A stretch of DNA of 56,195 nucleotides from Phocaeicola massiliensis B84634 = Timone 84634 = DSM 17679 = JCM 13223 (GTDB lineage: Bacteria > Bacteroidota > Bacteroidia > Bacteroidales > Bacteroidaceae). This document shows, one piece after another, positions 26,055 to 35,051 of the stretch. The DNA lies in contig NZ_KB905473.1 of the NCBI RefSeq assembly GCF_000382445.1, positions 231,746-287,940 on the forward strand, in the 5' to 3' direction. Numbering within the stretch: the first letter of the stretch is position 1; the number at the start of each line of letters is the position of its first letter. The notes beneath the pieces are model-generated. The model was given only the letters and a program-made list of their open reading frames with translations. It was not told the origin of the DNA and searched no databases. The translations under genes were made by a program, and so were the position numbers.

Positions 26055-26838
26055 AGAAGGGCTAGTCGATGATTTGATAACATCAATTCCAGGAGAATGG
26101 AAATTTGATGAACAAGTATCACAACATTTCGACACTCATGTAAGAAAAAGTGTCCCATTGTACGAGGAAGTACAAAAGGCTGTTATCGAAATAAGTGAAT
26201 GGTTTATTAGAGACAATAGTGTTGTATATGATTTAGGTTCCTCTACAGGAGAAACCATTTCTCTTTTATTACAAAAGCATTCAAGAAAAAAGAATGTGAG
26301 ATTCATCGGAGTCGAAGAAAGTTTACCAATGATAGAGATTGCAAGAAAAAAATGTAGTAGCGAATTAGTTCAATTTCTACAACAACATATAGAGGAAATA
26401 AATGAATTTGCTAATATAGATTTAGTTTTATCATTGTATACGTTACAGTTTTTACCTTTATGGAAAAGAAAAAAAGTCTTACAACGGATATATAATGGAT
26501 TAGTAGAAGGTGGAGCTTTTATATTTGTAGAGAAAATAAGGGCGGAAAATTCACTGTTTGAGGATATATGGAATGACTTGTATTGGGATTTTAAGCAAGA
26601 AAATGGTTTGAATGAACAACAAGTTATAAAAAAGGCTCAAAGTTTGAGAGGCGTTTTGATTCCATTGAGTCTTACAGAGAATTTGAGTCTACTATCTGAT
26701 GTCGGTTTTCAATGTATGGATACTTTTATTAAATGGCACAATTTTGCAGGAATTATAGCTGTAAAAATGCCTTCGAAAAATGATATAGAAGAAAATACTT
26801 ATTTAAATACAGATAAAAATAATAAAATACAGCAATGA
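26044..26838 (+). CDS. CmoA-like class I SAM-dependent methyltransferase
   Basis: A 264-aa Rossmann methyltransferase closely patterned on CmoA, the carboxy-SAM synthase of tRNA wobble modification: FDEQVSQHFDTHVRKSVPLY, VYDLGSSTGETISLLL (motif I), FIGVEESLPMIEIARKK, LVLSLYTLQFLP and GGAFIFVEKIR. The family Arg that holds the extra carboxylate of Cx-SAM (R in the KRS motif of E. coli CmoA) appears replaced by Ala in IKKAQSLRGVL. That argues for ordinary methyl transfer. Its place in the operon suggests it tailors the NRPS product. It overlaps the previous gene by 11 bases and the next by four. Confidence 0.72.
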   Translation: MRNKEGLVDDLITSIPGEWKFDEQVSQHFDTHVRKSVPLYEEVQKAVIEISEWFIRDNSVVYDLGSSTGETISLLLQKHSRKKNVRFIGVEESLPMIEIARKKCSSELVQFLQQHIEEINEFANIDLVLSLYTLQFLPLWKRKKVLQRIYNGLVEGGAFIFVEKIRAENSLFEDIWNDLYWDFKQENGLNEQQVIKKAQSLRGVLIPLSLTENLSLLSDVGFQCMDTFIKWHNFAGIIAVKMPSKNDIEENTYLNTDKNNKIQQ

Positions 26839-27512
26839 ATACAAAGTTGATAATTCACATAGTAATTAGTTTGATCTCATTAAGTGGATTAATTGTTTAT
26901 TATTACGCATTTCTACTAGGTTACAAAAAACATAATTCTCAATTAAAAAAACAATCAAAGCTTCCGGAAAAGTTATATTTTATGAGCACTTATCCAGCAC
27001 TCATATGGTATGTATTACCCTTTATAGAGCAACCAAGGATGCATGGAATATATGACTGGTTAAATGGCGAATTTGTTTTTTTTAATGTTTTGTATATTCC
27101 AGTTTCTTTTCTGTTGTTTGTATATTTCTTTGGCATTTGGGGTAAAAAGTCTGTTTCTCAAAATATTGAAGCTACTAAAAGTGCATTTTATGCCCCAAGT
27201 AAATTGTTAACAGAAGGAATATATGCAAGAGTTCAACATCCAATGATCATAGGGGATATATTAGGACATTTTTCTTTGGTGTTATTAACAGGTGGAATCT
27301 ACACTTGCATTTTATTCCCTATATATGTATTTATAGATCTCTTTATGATAAAAATACAGGTTAAGTATTCTTTAGAACCATATTATAAATCAGAACTTAT
27401 AGTTTATAGAAAGAAAACCCCTGTTCTCCTTGATCAAAAACTATTATTTATAGTTTTATTTATGGCATTGTTGGTTATTTGTAATTTTTTAAATTATACA
27501 AAAATAATATGA
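26835..27512 (+). CDS. Integral-membrane methyltransferase 1 (ICMT/PEMT-like)
   Basis: A 225-aa protein with four to five membrane spans and the C-terminal motif block of isoprenylcysteine/phospholipid methyltransferases: LLTEGIYARVQHPMIIGD and, later, a charged segment before YKSELIVYRKKTPVL (family: RHPxYxG ... E ... Y). It would methylate a lipophilic substrate at the membrane with SAM, which suits a fatty-acylated product. It shares four bases with the genes on each side and is paralogous to the next gene. Confidence 0.7.
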   Translation: MNTKLIIHIVISLISLSGLIVYYYAFLLGYKKHNSQLKKQSKLPEKLYFMSTYPALIWYVLPFIEQPRMHGIYDWLNGEFVFFNVLYIPVSFLLFVYFFGIWGKKSVSQNIEATKSAFYAPSKLLTEGIYARVQHPMIIGDILGHFSLVLLTGGIYTCILFPIYVFIDLFMIKIQVKYSLEPYYKSELIVYRKKTPVLLDQKLLFIVLFMALLVICNFLNYTKII

Positions 27513-28204
27513 TTTATTTTAGCTGGGCCACCCAAATTATTTTGGCCATAATTTCATTTCTTTGGTTGATTCCTTATTATATAGCATTTAAGGTTGGGAA
27601 TCGTAAATATATGTCTAAAACACTAGATTTATCTTGCAATAATAGATATACATTAATGTATTATTCGGGCTTTTTTATATCTATTCTTTGGTATATTATG
27701 CCCTTCTTAAATCAACCTCGCTTCAAACTAAACATTTTTTCTTTGTTTGACATAAAAGTAATACTGTTGGAAAATGTTCTTTACAATATTATCCTTATTG
27801 CATTAATTGGATATTTTATGTCTATTTGGGGTACTAAAGTGGTAAATTGTAATCTGCAAGCAACCAAAGATAGGTTTTTGCATCCTTCAAAGTTAATAAC
27901 GGAAGGTCCCTATAAAAAAGTGAGAAATCCGATGATAATGGGAGATCTATTTTGTCATTTAAGTTTTATTCTTCTGCTTGGAGCCATACATACATTATGT
28001 TTATATATAATTTATATATGTATTAATCTTGTAATTGTATATATAGAAAATAAATATTCATTATGTATACATTTCAAGAAAGAATATGAAGAATATGCTA
28101 AAAAAACTCCAGCTTATATGAATCAGGAATTATGGCTGTTTGCTATTTTTTACTTGGTAATTATTGTGACAAATATTTGTCTAACTACGACAATATATAT
28201 TTAA
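27509..28204 (+). CDS. Integral-membrane methyltransferase 2 (ICMT/PEMT-like)
   Basis: A 231-aa paralog of the preceding gene with the same span pattern and motif block: LITEGPYKKVRNPMIMGD and EYEEYAKKTPAYM. The His of the family RHP motif is Asn here (RNP), so SAM binding or substrate choice may differ, or the protein may act as a partner of the first copy. The ATGA overlap with the first copy points to tandem duplication and coupled synthesis. It ends seven bases before the ABC transporter. Confidence 0.68.
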   Translation: MIYFSWATQIILAIISFLWLIPYYIAFKVGNRKYMSKTLDLSCNNRYTLMYYSGFFISILWYIMPFLNQPRFKLNIFSLFDIKVILLENVLYNIILIALIGYFMSIWGTKVVNCNLQATKDRFLHPSKLITEGPYKKVRNPMIMGDLFCHLSFILLLGAIHTLCLYIIYICINLVIVYIENKYSLCIHFKKEYEEYAKKTPAYMNQELWLFAIFYLVIIVTNICLTTTIYI

Positions 28205-28211
28205 ATAAATA

Positions 28212-30008
28212 ATGAAGAAAAAAGAAGGATTATCTAGGTTACTGGAAATTGCGGGAGAAAAAAAAAGTTTATTGCTTTTCTCCGGGTTATTTTCCGCTAT
28301 AAGTGCATTATGTATACTTATACCATTTTGGTCTATATATGAAATATTAAAGGAATTGCTTGTTCATGCTTCTGATTTATCTACGATAGATTCTGAGCTA
28401 ATGATCAGTTGGGGGTGGCTTGCTTTTATTGCTTTGATTGTGGGTGTACTATTTTTGTATGCGGGATTAATGTTATCTCACATAGCCGCCTTTCGTATTT
28501 TATATGGGTTAAAAATAAAACTTTCAGAGCATATAGGTCAGTTGTCTTTGGGATATTTAAATTCGACATCTATCGGTTGTATAAAGAAAATCATGGAACA
28601 AAATGTCGAAAAAATAGAGCATTTTATAGCTCACACTATTCCCGATTTGGTGAATGTGTTTGCAACCATAACTTTTATGTTTATTATCTTTTTTTCTTTA
28701 AATGGTTGGATGGCATTCACCGCTCTATTATGCATACTTTTAAGTATAGGAATGCAATTTTCTAATTTTGTAGGGAAAAGAGCTACTGCACTTACGAAAA
28801 TCTATTTTGATGTCCAAGAACGCATGAGTGCTTCAGCTGTTCAATATGTGAGAGGTATGCCAATTATAAAGATATTTGGACAAAGTATACGTTCTTTTCG
28901 GCAGTTCAATGCCGAAATCGAAGCGTATAAAACATTTGCTTTAAAATGCTGTAATAACTATCAAAATGGTATAATTGCATTTATTATTCTGTTGAATTCA
29001 ATAGTCACGTTTATTCTTCCTGTAGGAATATTAATAATGACCTCTGATCCTAAAAACATCTCATTAGCTGCAATTTATCTTTTTTTCATCGTGATGGGGC
29101 CCGGAGTAGCTTCCCCTGTATATAAACTCGCATTTTTAGCTTCAGGAACTGTAGAAATTAATGAAGGAGTAAAACGTATAGACAAAATATTTGAGGAAAA
29201 AAAACTATGTGAACCAGTTGTTCCTCAAATACCTCAGACGTATGATATTGAATTCAGAAATGTAAGTTTTGCTTACGAAGATAGAGAAAATATGACAAAG
29301 ACAGAAGCGCTGAAGGATATCTCTTTTATCGCTCGACAAGGTGAAGTAACAGCTCTGGTTGGACCTTCTGGGTCAGGGAAGTCAACAATAGCCAATCTCA
29401 TTCCTCGCTTTTGGGATGTTTCCTCTGGAGAGATTTTAATAGGGGGAATAAACATAAAAAATATTTCCTCACCCCAATTATTGGAGATCGTGTCTTTTGT
29501 ATTCCAAGATACGTTTCTTTTCAATGATACCATATATGCCAATATTACAGCAGGAAATACTCAAGCTAGTTTATCGGATGTTATACAAGCTGCTCAAGCT
29601 GCCCAATGTGATGATTTTATTCGAAGTCTTCCTAAAGGATATGATACGATTGTCGGAGAGAGAGGCGTTTTTCTTTCTGGAGGAGAGGCACAACGAATTT
29701 GTATAGCTAGGGCTATTTTACGAAATTCTCCTATTTTAGTATTAGATGAAGCAACAGCTTTTGCTGACCCAGAAAATGAATATAAAATACAACAGGCCTT
29801 ACAAAAGTTAATAAAAGGTAAAACTGTTATTATCATAGCTCATAGATTGTCTTCTATCACCTCTGCTCATCAAATTCTTGTTTTTAAGGAAGGATGTTTA
29901 GTTCAAAAAGGAAGACATGACGAACTTCATGTTACTACAGGCATATATAAAAATATGTGGAATGCTTATATAAATGCACATAACTGGAAGTTAAATCTAA
30001 AAAAATGA
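28212..30008 (+). CDS. ABC transporter half 1 (YbtP/Q, IrtA/B type)
   Basis: A 598-aa permease-ATPase fusion: ~330 residues with six spans, then the nucleotide-binding domain with Walker A GPSGSGKST, signature LSGGEAQR, Walker B ILVLDEATAFADPENE and H-loop IAHRL. The D-loop reads AFAD instead of the usual SALD, a variant seen in siderophore-linked type IV ABC proteins of the YbtP/YbtQ kind. With the next gene it forms a heterodimer. By family analogy the pair imports a metal-siderophore or exports a peptide; direction cannot be proven from sequence. Confidence 0.82.
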   Translation: MKKKEGLSRLLEIAGEKKSLLLFSGLFSAISALCILIPFWSIYEILKELLVHASDLSTIDSELMISWGWLAFIALIVGVLFLYAGLMLSHIAAFRILYGLKIKLSEHIGQLSLGYLNSTSIGCIKKIMEQNVEKIEHFIAHTIPDLVNVFATITFMFIIFFSLNGWMAFTALLCILLSIGMQFSNFVGKRATALTKIYFDVQERMSASAVQYVRGMPIIKIFGQSIRSFRQFNAEIEAYKTFALKCCNNYQNGIIAFIILLNSIVTFILPVGILIMTSDPKNISLAAIYLFFIVMGPGVASPVYKLAFLASGTVEINEGVKRIDKIFEEKKLCEPVVPQIPQTYDIEFRNVSFAYEDRENMTKTEALKDISFIARQGEVTALVGPSGSGKSTIANLIPRFWDVSSGEILIGGINIKNISSPQLLEIVSFVFQDTFLFNDTIYANITAGNTQASLSDVIQAAQAAQCDDFIRSLPKGYDTIVGERGVFLSGGEAQRICIARAILRNSPILVLDEATAFADPENEYKIQQALQKLIKGKTVIIIAHRLSSITSAHQILVFKEGCLVQKGRHDELHVTTGIYKNMWNAYINAHNWKLNLKK

Positions 30009-30014
30009 AATAAT

Positions 30015-31757
30015 ATGATTACAAAGGCTATAAAACATATTACTATAGGACAAACCAAACGTTTATACAAGCCTGTGGGGTATACAATGCTTGCAAACTT
30101 TATAAATATAGTTCCCTTTTGTCTTTCAATAGAAGTTATAAATACCCTTTTTAAAGCTTTTGATGGAACTGGAACTCCTCTAAACATATCTAAATTATGG
30201 GGGCTGATTGTGATAATGTTTGTATACATAATTTTTATGATTTTTGGAGAAAAGAAATCCTATAATGCAAATTTCCGGGAAGCATACAATATTAGTGCAG
30301 AAGGTCGTATTGCTTTAGCCGAACATTTACGCAAGTTGTCATTAGGTTTTCTTTATAAAAAAGATTCTGGAGAATTATCTTCCATGTTAATAACTGATTT
30401 TGCTATGACAGAACAAGGGATGTCGCACCATCTTCCTCAATTGCTTGGTGCACTGGTCATGCCTATTTTTGCTTTTTTAGGTTTATTGTTCGTAGATTGG
30501 CAGATGTCTATTGCTATGTTTTTATCCCTTCCTATTTCTTTTTTAATACTTATTTTCACTTCTAGTATTCAAAAGAAACTAGGGCAAACTCAAATTCTGG
30601 CTAAAATACGTGCCAGTAGCAGAATGGAAGAATATTTACAAGGTATACGTGTTATCAAAGCATATAATATGACTGGAATAAAGTTCATCCGTTTACAGGA
30701 AGCATTTAATGATCTCAAACGTGCGAATATCAAAACAGAAGCTCTGATTGGACCTATTGTCATGTTGTCTGTAACCCTTCTTCGTATGGGACTTACTTTG
30801 ATGATATTATGTGGTACATACCTTTTAATTGGAGGAAAACTTTCTGTTGCTATTTTTGTGATGTTCCTTATCGTTGGCTCCAGAGTTTTTGACCCACTAA
30901 CATTAGCACTAATCAATCTTGCAGAATTCCGTTATTATTCTATTGCAGGTGAACGTATTTTGAATTTACTAAATGAACCAGAAATGTCAGGAACACAAGA
31001 TGCTCCGGAACAAGGAGATATTATATTTAGAAATGTATCTTTTGGGTATAATGATAAATATATCCTACATGATATAAGTGTTACAATGAAACAAGGTTCT
31101 TTAACTGCTATAGTTGGGCCTTCTGGAAGTGGAAAAAGTACATTGATGAAACTTTGCGCTCGGTTTTATGATCCTGATAAAGGTGTAATATTATTAGGTA
31201 ACAAAAATATACGAGAGATTGATCCTGAGAAACTTATGCAACGCATTTCAATGGTATTTCAGGACGTATATTTATTTCAGGATACCATAAAGAATAATAT
31301 TCGATTTGGTAAAGAGAATGCTACAGATAATGAGATAATAGAGGCGGCTAAAAAAGCTCAATGTCATGATTTTATAATACATTTACCTCAAGGATATGAT
31401 ACAATGATAGGTGAAGGTGGATGTACCTTATCTGGAGGAGAAAAACAGAGAATCTCAATTGCACGTGCTATATTAAAAGATGCTCCTGTAATTTTATTAG
31501 ATGAAGCAACAGCTTCTTTAGATCCAGAAAATGAAGTGGAAATACAGTATGCAATCAATTCTTTAATACAAGGTAGAACTGTTATAGTTATAGCGCATAA
31601 ACTAAAAACAATAAGTGATGCTGATAAAATTATTGTTTTAGATGGTGGAAATATTATAGAACAAGGGACACATGAACAATTATTAAAAGATGAGGGATTA
31701 TATGCTCATTTATGGGATATTCAAGAAAAATCCTGTAATTGGAAAGTAAATGTATAG
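30015..31757 (+). CDS. ABC transporter half 2 (YbtP/Q, IrtA/B type)
   Basis: A 580-aa fused permease-ATPase, the partner of the preceding gene (gap six bases). Six spans are followed by Walker A VGPSGSGKST, signature LSGGEKQRISIARAIL, Walker B VILLDEATASLDPENE and H-loop IAHKL. This half has the canonical D-loop (SLDPE), so the two ATP sites may not be equivalent, as in many heterodimeric ABC systems. It is the last gene of the biosynthetic cluster; base composition changes right after its stop. Confidence 0.82.
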   Translation: MITKAIKHITIGQTKRLYKPVGYTMLANFINIVPFCLSIEVINTLFKAFDGTGTPLNISKLWGLIVIMFVYIIFMIFGEKKSYNANFREAYNISAEGRIALAEHLRKLSLGFLYKKDSGELSSMLITDFAMTEQGMSHHLPQLLGALVMPIFAFLGLLFVDWQMSIAMFLSLPISFLILIFTSSIQKKLGQTQILAKIRASSRMEEYLQGIRVIKAYNMTGIKFIRLQEAFNDLKRANIKTEALIGPIVMLSVTLLRMGLTLMILCGTYLLIGGKLSVAIFVMFLIVGSRVFDPLTLALINLAEFRYYSIAGERILNLLNEPEMSGTQDAPEQGDIIFRNVSFGYNDKYILHDISVTMKQGSLTAIVGPSGSGKSTLMKLCARFYDPDKGVILLGNKNIREIDPEKLMQRISMVFQDVYLFQDTIKNNIRFGKENATDNEIIEAAKKAQCHDFIIHLPQGYDTMIGEGGCTLSGGEKQRISIARAILKDAPVILLDEATASLDPENEVEIQYAINSLIQGRTVIVIAHKLKTISDADKIIVLDGGNIIEQGTHEQLLKDEGLYAHLWDIQEKSCNWKVNV

Positions 31758-32581
31758 AGATGGCATAAGGAAAATCAAAGCCGACTCCGGAGCTTTTTGG
31801 GGGGAGGCGGTTTGGCGGCGTTTCCGCCGTTAAACCGTCCTGTTTTCGTTTAACGAAAAGACAACTTGCTGTTTGCAGGAGCAGACCACGTTTATCCAAT
31901 AATTATTGTGTATCAGCCCATTGTATGGCTATTCTCCTGTGATTTTCGGGGCATTTCCATCAAATATTTGCCGACAGCTCTCCCCATTAAAGGGTGGATA
32001 TCTCTCCATAATTATGTGACTTACGCTCATAATTCAGGAATAAGGAGACGAATATACGGGAAATCTGTCCTTTATATACCCTATTGTCCATTAATGGATT
32101 GTTACTTTCACACATCTACAAATGGAGAGTGGCAGTGAGTCGTATATGCTTCATGGTTTTTCTGCATTATCTCCATTAATGCGTACATTTGTTTATATTC
32201 AAATGAGAGCATTTGCTACAACGTACAAATAAATTATATCATTGTTGCTTTTTTGTTATCCATTCTAATAAAGTAAGAATTAATTCGCTTATTTATAATG
32301 TGATAATGTGTTTAGTAGGTTAGTCTACCACTAGGATAAAGCCAGACGGGAGCATTCTCTATTGGTAGTCTGTGTCATATTTTCGATTCATTTCAAAACA
32401 GCTGGAGTGATAGCTTGTGGGTGATAGCATGAATGGGATATTTTGGAACGATTCGACAATTTTAGCTCTATCTGACAATGATACGGTTGATAATAGTTTC
32501 TGTATTCCTATTTTTATCTCCATTCAGATTGTTCTTTGTGACGTCAAGGAGGCAAACTGCACCATTAAGAAGATTGCATAT
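31758..32581. other. Gene-poor junction between biosynthetic cluster and Septu locus
   Basis: No gene is supported in these 824 bases. The left part turns suddenly GC-rich and holds an imperfect GC stem (GGCGGTTTGGCGG around 31806 with CCGCCGTTAAACCGTCC to 31840) and a small palindrome TTTCGTTTAACGAAA near 31845. The remainder is AT-rich with short open frames lacking coding character; a 68-codon frame at 32417-32623 is the best of them and is not convincing. It probably marks the end of the AT-rich insert. Confidence 0.45.
31806..31840 (+). terminator. GC-rich hairpin downstream of the ABC transporter
   Basis: GGCGGTTTGGCGG pairs imperfectly with CCGCCGTTAAACCGTCC around a TTT loop, followed by TGTTTTCGTTT. 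It lies 49 bases after the last gene of the operon and may terminate it. Confidence 0.4.
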
Positions 32582-33457
32582 TTATTGTGTGAAGTATTCA
32601 TAAAACCAAAAATATTCACATAATAAGGACCAGTATATAGGGTGTTTAATGCGGTTTACGACATTAAGTGGAATACCACTGTCTATCATAATATTTTTTC
32701 GTAAAGGTTCATCACTAATAGCAGCCTTTACTTGCTCTACACTGTATATACTGCTCGTAGCTATATGATACCAGGTTTGTCGAATGATTCTTAAACGTTC
32801 ATGCTCCAATGCTAAATCCTCAATGGTATTGGATAGTTCAATCTGACGCTGGGAGGACTTGACTATTTTCGATATGCCAATAGTTCCATTTTTATTGTAT
32901 ATAATTAAATCGTTTATATTAGGAATAAAAAATAATGGGACAATCAATTTATTTCCTCTATGCTCATTACAGCATAAATGCATTTTAGAAGGATATAATT
33001 TTTTCTCCTTGTCTTCATCAATGAAAAGACTACCATCGCATGACAATACTAGGTTTTCATAAGCGCAAAAATGAGGATATGGTGGTCCGCTGCGCCATTT
33101 TCGTCTTGTACCGTTTAGATGTTTGTAAACGACATTTTGTTTAAAATTCTTATTAAGCCGTTTATAATAATTAATCTTCTTAAAATCTATCTTGTTTTGT
33201 TTGGTTACAGAGTTATGAGGCATCACATGTTCTAAGGAAATGTGTTGATTTACTTCCATATGCCTCATGCAATAACAGCAGAATCCATTCTGTTCCCTGT
33301 AAAGCAATTTCTCCATTTCATGATTTCTCTTAAATGAAGCATAAGTGCAATTTACATATTGTCCATCTTGTTCACTCCACGCTTCACATAGGAAACGATT
33401 TACAATTTGGTGACCTTTACGCCGCCTTCCTTTATTATGCTTATCAATCCAAAACAT
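32582..33457 (-). CDS. ptuB: Septu effector nuclease PtuB (HNH)
   Basis: A 291-aa HNH-type nuclease: zinc and catalytic residues in FCCYCMRHMEVNQHISLEHV (C-x2-C and the His of EHVMP), then ENLVLSC and HLCCNEHRGNK, the second Cys pair with the Asn/His of the motif. By family knowledge PtuB is the DNA-cutting subunit of Septu, held by the ATPase PtuA until phage infection. It starts 18 bases after the ATPase stop. The C-terminal ~90 residues have no recognised motif. The pair fits Septu best; other ATPase-HNH pairs remain possible. Confidence 0.78.
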   Translation of the reverse strand: MFWIDKHNKGRRRKGHQIVNRFLCEAWSEQDGQYVNCTYASFKRNHEMEKLLYREQNGFCCYCMRHMEVNQHISLEHVMPHNSVTKQNKIDFKKINYYKRLNKNFKQNVVYKHLNGTRRKWRSGPPYPHFCAYENLVLSCDGSLFIDEDKEKKLYPSKMHLCCNEHRGNKLIVPLFFIPNINDLIIYNKNGTIGISKIVKSSQRQIELSNTIEDLALEHERLRIIRQTWYHIATSSIYSVEQVKAAISDEPLRKNIMIDSGIPLNVVNRIKHPIYWSLLCEYFWFYEYFTQ

Positions 33458-33475
33458 ATATCTAATGATGCGAGG

Positions 33476-34798
33476 TTATTCTTCCTTCCATTTATTGATT
33501 AATTGCGATGCTTTTTTTTCTCCCACCATTTTTTCTAATTCCTTGCGTCTCATGTTTAGTAGTTGTGTATTTTCCATTTGTATAGCTCTTTTTATTGCCA
33601 TTTGTAGAAATTCCATCTCCTCGTTTCTAGGAGCTCCTCCCATCCAATCCAGTAATACATCATCGTAATCAATACCAAAAAGGTCTGGCAATTCATGCGG
33701 TTGCTTCTCTCCAGCTACAAGTCTGAATATTTTATTTTGTTTCTCGTCCGATGACAAGTTGCTTACTATTAATGGAGAGTGGGAAGTCATTATGAATTGT
33801 AATTTTGGGAATGTCTGTGTAAACCGTTTTACAATTTCTGTTTCTAACGAAGGGTGTAAGTGCAAATCAATTTCGTCTATCATAACTAATCCTGTAGGTT
33901 CTACATCTACTCGCCTGTTTAACAAATAAGCCCGGTATGCCAGATCTAAGACAATGGAATATAACCGTTTATATCCGGCTGGAAGTCTGTCAAATTTGAT
34001 TTCCTGTTCTGATTTTAGACGAAGCCACAGTTCTGGTTTTTGTTCTTCATCAAATAAATAGAAAAGACGATCTATCTCAAAAGCAGTATCGCATATATCA
34101 CGATTAAGTACTAGAGAAAACTGCGTCAACTTTTTAGTAACAAATGCAACTTCATTACGTGTGAATGTGTCTGTATCATCATCTAGCTGTTTTAGTTTAG
34201 CCATTGAATTTAATAGTCGTCGTTGCCATATTTCCACACATGCTGTTTCATTATCCCATTGGTAATAGCCAAAGTTGCGTAATGTTTTTCCATTTGCAGC
34301 CATCTGTTGCTTGGCAAAGGAGGATATATTTGTGAGTGTATGCGGAAAAGAATCCGAAAAATATGCGAGTAATGGCAATTCATCGTATTTCCTATACAAT
34401 TGCATCAGATGTTGATAAGCAGGCCTATAGCGTGATGGATTAAGTGAAGATCCACTAGTTGAACGGCGATACATATCCCATTCTATATTTTCTCCTTGAA
34501 AAGTTATTTGTCCATGAAAATTGGCATCAGCAGTTACATCCTCTGAATCTTTTCTTCTATGAAATTCATCATATTTGATGGATTTCATTTTTAAATCAGG
34601 ATTTCCTGCCGACAAGAAGTCATCCCCCATTGAACGATCATTCGTAAACATAAAATAAAGCGAGTAAACCATAGCTCTAATGAGTGTGGTCTTTCCAGCA
34701 CCATTGCGTCCGATAATAATGGACACACTAGGTGCAAACTGTATATCGAAATGGTCGAAACACAAGAAATTGTCTATAGAGAGTTTTTGATACAACAT
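33476..34798 (-). CDS. ptuA: Septu ATPase PtuA
   Basis: A 440-aa SMC/OLD-like ATPase: Walker A GRNGAGKTTLIRAM at residues 30-43, a long helical middle, Walker B GLVMIDEIDLHLHP near residue 300 and the His switch FIMTSHSPLIVSN. This is the layout and size of PtuA, the sensor/regulator subunit of Septu phage defense. It is the first gene of a two-gene operon with its own promoter (34828-34858). No frameshift is visible, so the system is probably functional. Confidence 0.8.
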   Translation of the reverse strand: MLYQKLSIDNFLCFDHFDIQFAPSVSIIIGRNGAGKTTLIRAMVYSLYFMFTNDRSMGDDFLSAGNPDLKMKSIKYDEFHRRKDSEDVTADANFHGQITFQGENIEWDMYRRSTSGSSLNPSRYRPAYQHLMQLYRKYDELPLLAYFSDSFPHTLTNISSFAKQQMAANGKTLRNFGYYQWDNETACVEIWQRRLLNSMAKLKQLDDDTDTFTRNEVAFVTKKLTQFSLVLNRDICDTAFEIDRLFYLFDEEQKPELWLRLKSEQEIKFDRLPAGYKRLYSIVLDLAYRAYLLNRRVDVEPTGLVMIDEIDLHLHPSLETEIVKRFTQTFPKLQFIMTSHSPLIVSNLSSDEKQNKIFRLVAGEKQPHELPDLFGIDYDDVLLDWMGGAPRNEEMEFLQMAIKRAIQMENTQLLNMRRKELEKMVGEKKASQLINKWKEE

Positions 34799-34827
34799 AA
34801 AATTTCATGTTTTTGGAGTACTATTGC

Positions 34828-34858
34828 AAATATAGAGATAAAAAATTAGAAAACAAAG
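34828..34858 (-). promoter_or_regulatory. Bacteroides-type promoter of the Septu operon
   Basis: On the minus strand, -33 TTTG (34855-34858) and -7 TATATTTG (34828-34835) are perfect consensus boxes 19 bases apart, 30 bases upstream of the ptuA start. Confidence 0.65.
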
Positions 34859-35025
34859 GATTCAATAATGTAATCTTCGTGAGGTGATAACCATCAGAGA
34901 GTCAGGTTTAAGAGCTTTATGTTTCAGATTTCATTACACTTCTTCAACATAGCTTTACGTATCATTGTCTAAATATTGATGTTGGTTTACTTGGTTTCTG
35001 ATATTCATTTATATAAATTTGCAAC

Positions 35026-35051
35026 ATGAATAACTGATAACTTAATATTAT
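35026..35051. repeat. Left copy of a perfect 26-bp inverted repeat
   Basis: ATGAATAACTGATAACTTAA and the six bases after it recur exactly, inverted, at 36771-36796. Similarity continues inward for ~20 more bases (GGTTGATACCCAACA against CGTCTATGCCCAACA). Confidence 0.9.

Noticed and set aside
31866..32138. 90-codon plus-strand frame after the ABC genes
   Set aside because: No start context, no recognisable domain and mixed base composition; probably chance.
35014..35023. CTnDOT-type att core (GTAnnTTTGC) left of the integrase
   Set aside because: ATAAATTTGC differs at the first base and resembles a common -7 promoter box; no second copy was found, so I do not call an att site.
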